Positions 60,997 through 64,000 of a stretch of 64,000 nt of DNA are shown in pieces. Made by a program: the position numbers and the translations under genes. Location: contig CANQRB010000010.1 in assembly GCA_947626145.1 (NCBI GenBank), positions 1 through 64,000 on the forward strand. The letters run 5' to 3'. The notes under the pieces are model-generated. The model was not told the origin of the DNA. It saw only the letters and a program-made list of their open reading frames with translations, and ran no database searches. Numbering within the stretch: position 1 is the stretch's first letter; every line of letters starts with the position of its first letter. The stretch comes from an uncultured Clostridia bacterium. Its GTDB lineage: Bacteria > Bacillota > Clostridia > UMGS1883.

Positions 60997-62064
60997 TTAT
61001 TCAAGTCCGGTGGTCCAGCCCATATCGTCGGGCAGCTTGCCCCACTGGATGCCGGTGATGGTGTCATAGAGCTTGTGAGTGACGGGGCCGATCTCGCCGT
61101 TGTTGATATAGGCCACCTGATCCTCGTAGCGAAGCTCGCCCACGGGGGAGATGACGGCGGCGGTGCCGGTGCCGAACACTTCCTCAAGCTTGCCTTCCTG
61201 AGAGGCCTTCATGACGTCGGCTATGGGCAGTCTGTCCTCGCTGACCTCGTAGCCCCACTTCTTGAGAAGCTCGATGCAGGACATACGGGTGACGCCGGGG
61301 AGCACGGTGCCGACCGTGGGAGCGGTGTAGATTTTGCCGTCTATTTTGAAGAAGCAGTTCATGCTGCCAACCTCTTCAACATATTTGTGCTCGACGCCGT
61401 CCAGCCAAAGGGTCTGCTCATAGCCAAGGTCGTGGGCCTTTACCTGAGAGATGAGGGAAGCGGCGTAGTTGCCGCCGCACTTGGTAAAGCCGGTGCCGCC
61501 CGGGCAGGCGCGGGTATACTCGTCCTCGACAAAAATCTTTACCGGGTTGATGCCGGTGGAGTAATAGGCGCCGACGGGAGAACAGATGATGATGAACTGG
61601 TGAGTCTTGGAGGTGCGCACACCCAAGTGGGGCTCGGTGGCGATAACGAAGGGGCGGATGTAGAGAGAGGTACCCTCGCTGTGGGGAACCCAATCCTCCT
61701 CCATCTTAACAAGGGCCTTGACCGCCTGTACGAAGTCCTCCTCGGGCAGAGCGGGCAGACACATACGGTGATTGGTGTTTATCATACGGGCGGCGTTCTT
61801 TTCCGGACGGAAAAGCCTGATGCTGTTGTCGGGCTGACGGTAGGCCTTAAGTCCCTCAAAGGACTCCATTGCGTAGTGGAACACCATGGCGGCGGGATCC
61901 AGTACGAGGGGCTCATAGGGGACTATGCGGGCGTCGTGCCAGCCGATGCCCTCGGTGTGGTCTATGACAAGCATATGATCGGTGTATATGGTGCCGAAGC
62001 CCAGCTTGCTTTCGTCGGTGGGCTTGGCCTTGGGATTTGTAGTTTTTGTGATGGAAATGTTCAT
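60997..62064 (-). CDS. ilvE: Branched-chain amino acid aminotransferase
   Basis: 355 residues of the long BCAT group. The PLP lysine lies in 'CPGGTGFTKCGGNYAASL' (Lys of 'FTKCGG'). 'HYAMESFEGLKAYR', 'SLYIRPFVIATEPHLGVR' and 'YVEEVGSMNCFF' are class IV markers. It interconverts Leu/Ile/Val and 2-oxoacids with 2-oxoglutarate. GAAGGAGAG precedes the ATG. Confidence 0.97.
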   Translation of the reverse strand: MNISITKTTNPKAKPTDESKLGFGTIYTDHMLVIDHTEGIGWHDARIVPYEPLVLDPAAMVFHYAMESFEGLKAYRQPDNSIRLFRPEKNAARMINTNHRMCLPALPEEDFVQAVKALVKMEEDWVPHSEGTSLYIRPFVIATEPHLGVRTSKTHQFIIICSPVGAYYSTGINPVKIFVEDEYTRACPGGTGFTKCGGNYAASLISQVKAHDLGYEQTLWLDGVEHKYVEEVGSMNCFFKIDGKIYTAPTVGTVLPGVTRMSCIELLKKWGYEVSEDRLPIADVMKASQEGKLEEVFGTGTAAVISPVGELRYEDQVAYINNGEIGPVTHKLYDTITGIQWGKLPDDMGWTTGLE

Positions 62065-62208
62065 GACTATGTACTCTCCTTCATTTCAGTTTACTATATT
62101 ATGCTCCTTTTTTTCGGAAAAATCCAGTCCTTTTTTATAAAAAGGCAAAAAGAATTAAAGAATTTTATCATCTTTAGAAAAAATATTAAAAATATTTGGA
62201 AAAAAGGC

Positions 62209-62237
62209 TTGCATTTTTTTTAACGATATGCTATAAT
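62209..62237 (+). promoter_or_regulatory. Promoter of rpmE
   Basis: TTGCAT (62209-62214), 17 bp, TATAAT (62232-62237), 41 bases before the start. Confidence 0.8.
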
Positions 62238-62277
62238 AACTTTGTTTGTTAAGAACGATTTGAAAGAGGTGAGATAT

Positions 62278-62481
62278 ATGAAAGAGGGTATTCATCCCAA
62301 GTACACGCAGACCGTTATCCGCTGCGCCTGCGGCAATGTGATTGAGACCGGCTCCACTAAGGAGAATATCAATGTCGAGGTTTGCGCCAAGTGCCATCCT
62401 TTCTATACCGGTAAGCAGAAGCTTGTTGATACCGGCGGACGTGTTGAGAAGTTCAGGAAGAAGTACAATCTGGGCAAATAA
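62278..62481 (+). CDS. rpmE: 50S ribosomal protein L31
   Basis: 67 residues from the ATG at 62278 (GAGGTGAG upstream). [20 protein letters not shown] and '[24 protein letters not shown]' are textbook L31. The CxC plus CxxC cysteines show the zinc-binding (C+) form, as opposed to the zinc-independent YkrC-type paralogue. Confidence 0.98.
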   Translation: MKEGIHPKYTQTVIRCACGNVIETGSTKENINVEVCAKCHPFYTGKQKLVDTGGRVEKFRKKYNLGK

Positions 62482-62490
62482 GCAAAATTA

Positions 62491-62524
62491 AAACGGCCAT
62501 CGCTTTTGTGCGGTGGCCTTTTGC
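62491..62524. terminator. Terminator after rpmE
   Basis: GGCCATCGC (62495-62503) pairs with GCGGTGGCC (62510-62518) with T-tracts on both sides. Confidence 0.8.
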
Positions 62525-62567
62525 TTTTGGGGTATATGTTGTGCATACGGAATTTCCGCCGCCTGTG

Positions 62568-63416
62568 TCAACCCAGAACGAACCTGGCCAAAAGCCACAG
62601 AATAAAAAGGTGTCCCGGATAAAAAGCATAGTACGCATACTGAAGCGCGCGATTGTGCGGCCCTTGTTTCCTGTTATACATCCATATAGGAATCAGCGCC
62701 AGCGCGGCAAGCGCCTGTCCCCGCAGTTCCCAGCTAATGTTCGGCGTACAAAACGGAAGCACAAACATATAACTGCCTAACGCGGGCCATTGGGACAGCT
62801 GCGGATCAAAGCTACACAAGACAACGGAGAACCACTGAAGCGACGTATTGTGGAAACCACACAGGCCTAAATTGACAAAAAGCATACCCGCCAGCTGTCC
62901 GACCCACCCGAAGCGCATATCGCGGAAAAAGTAAAACAGCATCACCGTCAAAATTCCTTCGCCGTAATAATCAACCATCGCAATATAGCCGACCAGATAG
63001 CCCAACACGGTACACACGGCCGTCGTCAGGATAAAAGCGATCCGGCCTTTTTTGCGGGCCTTATCTATTATCGCCAGCAAAATCAGCGCGATGCAGAAGG
63101 TGAACATCACGTTTTGGTGATCAGTATAAAAAAACGAGCCGTAAAACGCCAGATCAAACGGAATTTCAGAAATCAGCGCAAACAGGAAAACACGGCTCAG
63201 GTACTTCCTGAAATTATGTGTATGGACAAACCCTTCCGCGATCTGGAACGCAAAAATAGGGAAAGCGAGCCGCCCGATAAAGTCCATCCACTGAAAACTT
63301 GCCTGTTCATGCAAAGGCACATAAAATATATGATCGATCAGCATCAGCGCCATAGCGATCAGCTTCAAATCCAGCGCATTCAGACATTTTAAGGAAACTG
63401 TCTTTTGTTTTTCCAT
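62568..63416 (-). CDS. TraX-family membrane protein
   Basis: 282 residues with about 8 transmembrane helices. 'ALDLKLIAMALMLIDHI' and 'FIGRLAFPIFAFQIAEGFVHTHNFRKYLSRVFLFALISEIPFDLAFYG' are the TraX signature. Founding TraX acetylates F pilin, while chromosomal members are of unknown function and resemble membrane acyltransferases. Start by GGGGA site at 63416; 63422 is also possible. A 7-bp hairpin (63427-63448) lies directly upstream. Confidence 0.9.
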   Translation of the reverse strand: MEKQKTVSLKCLNALDLKLIAMALMLIDHIFYVPLHEQASFQWMDFIGRLAFPIFAFQIAEGFVHTHNFRKYLSRVFLFALISEIPFDLAFYGSFFYTDHQNVMFTFCIALILLAIIDKARKKGRIAFILTTAVCTVLGYLVGYIAMVDYYGEGILTVMLFYFFRDMRFGWVGQLAGMLFVNLGLCGFHNTSLQWFSVVLCSFDPQLSQWPALGSYMFVLPFCTPNISWELRGQALAALALIPIWMYNRKQGPHNRALQYAYYAFYPGHLFILWLLARFVLG

Positions 63417-63426
63417 TTTCATCCCC

Positions 63427-63448
63427 GGTGTTTATGGATGCAAACACC
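63427..63448 (-). promoter_or_regulatory. Hairpin in the TraX 5' region
   Basis: GGTGTTT-atggatgc-AAACACC, 7 bp stem, immediately ahead of the ribosome site. It could modulate translation. The rest of 63449-63616 is AT-rich with no gene. Confidence 0.4.
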
Positions 63449-63616
63449 GTAACCTCCCCGTGTTATAAGTGGTAGTGTTTATAGACCCTCTCCAAGGTCT
63501 GTGTGATATAATTTTGAAATGCTGCGAAATGGTGGCTGCATCTAAACGTTTTTGTATATCAGGTCATATTTTTTAGTTTAATTTTATTGCATTTAATACG
63601 CTGTGTATATGTTTAA

Positions 63617-64000
63617 TTACTCTCCGAGGTATCGGATTATAGCTTTTCTTGCGTTCATCAAATCTTCATTGTACTTTAGGCAGTCTAGGTTTAATAGCTC
63701 CACAAATCTTGAATCCTCTGCCTCAAAAAAATATAGTTTTTTCGTGTCAATTACCATGACTCGATTTGGAATCAAATGTTTTGCACTATGTATTTCTCCA
63801 TCTAATGAAAATTCATCAAGATAACAGTATTTTTCCAACTGCACCTCGATTTTATTTACTGTATGAACATTTAACTTTACTTCAACAAAGCATAGTTTCT
63901 TGTTTATCAATATACAATTATCGGCATACCCAGTCAGTTTCCCATCACGATAACAGGCACATTCAGAAAAAATCCTTTTTTTATCTCCAATATACTTTAG
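63617..64000 (-). CDS. Partial protein with a D...ExK nuclease-like motif
   Basis: The frame is open to the right edge (128 codons seen, start beyond the window). 'GYADNCILINKKLCFVEVKL' has the spacing of a PD-(D/E)xK nuclease core (Asp, 11-12 residues, Glu-x-Lys). The C-terminus 'LNLDCLKYNEDLMNARKAIIRYLGE' follows. The DNA is much richer in A+T than the preceding 60 kb, suggesting transferred DNA, possibly a defence-type gene. The assignment is motif-based only. Confidence 0.55.
   Translation of the reverse strand, partial: LKYIGDKKRIFSECACYRDGKLTGYADNCILINKKLCFVEVKLNVHTVNKIEVQLEKYCYLDEFSLDGEIHSAKHLIPNRVMVIDTKKLYFFEAEDSRFVELLNLDCLKYNEDLMNARKAIIRYLGE

Overview
The window looks like a chromosome segment of an anaerobic gut Clostridia, most likely Oscillospirales. 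It is moderately GC-rich Firmicute DNA with consensus sigma-A promoters (TTGACA, 17 bp, TATAAT), strong AGGAGG ribosome sites, RNase J, AbrB-, BlaI- and DUF4250-type genes, a dockerin-bearing secreted protein and a pectin-degradation locus. There is no rRNA operon, CRISPR array, prophage or intact transposase. This placement is inferred from gene content, not from a database search.

Left end (1-3 kb): a truncated secreted repeat protein is preceded by a structured leader with mutually exclusive terminator and antiterminator pairings, which is riboswitch-like. Next come an XRE regulator, a serine-recombinase remnant, a small DUF3791/DUF3990 module whose DUF3990 member is broken by two stops, and two tRNA-Ser genes. 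From 3 to 9 kb lie an orphan hybrid sensor kinase, rplM-rpsI, an iron-sulfur aldo-keto reductase and sfsA-GNAT.

9-29 kb: a Phd/YefM-type antitoxin without an adjacent toxin, a secreted PI-PLC-like protein, an aroE-aroK fusion with yqeG, an AbrB-type regulator, a MATE exporter, a FUSC-type exporter, a cluster of four tiny genes with a near-identical duplication, a Kef-type antiporter, a BlaI/M56-SLH pair, an OmpR-type two-component system with HtrA, and an SbcD/SbcC-like pair.

29-42 kb: a secreted operon (1800-aa M60 peptidase with dockerin, a 369-aa secreted protein, a 64-aa peptide), a 3D-domain lipoprotein-like protein, gdhA, a metal-responsive ArsR/P-type ATPase operon and an AraC regulator. 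42-52 kb: a rhamnogalacturonan locus with a GH105/GH88-type hydrolase, a cytoplasmic FG-GAP/PL11-like protein, a 1550-aa secreted lyase-esterase-esterase, a cytoplasmic SGNH esterase, and an RpiB-type isomerase alongside. The likely flow is extracellular cleavage and deacetylation of rhamnogalacturonan I, then intracellular hydrolysis of unsaturated oligomers. No sugar transporter is in the window.

52-64 kb: housekeeping genes (glycosyltransferase, zapA, U32 peptidase, glmM, an acyltransferase-toroid fusion, RNase J, ilvE, rpmE, TraX-like). At the right edge is an AT-rich partial gene with a D...ExK nuclease-like motif.

Two families of small non-coding repeats, three copies each, sit between genes. 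One is a TA-flanked MITE of about 241 bp with terminal inverted repeats. The other is 233-325 bp and carries a strong bidirectional terminator; each copy abuts the 3' end of a gene.
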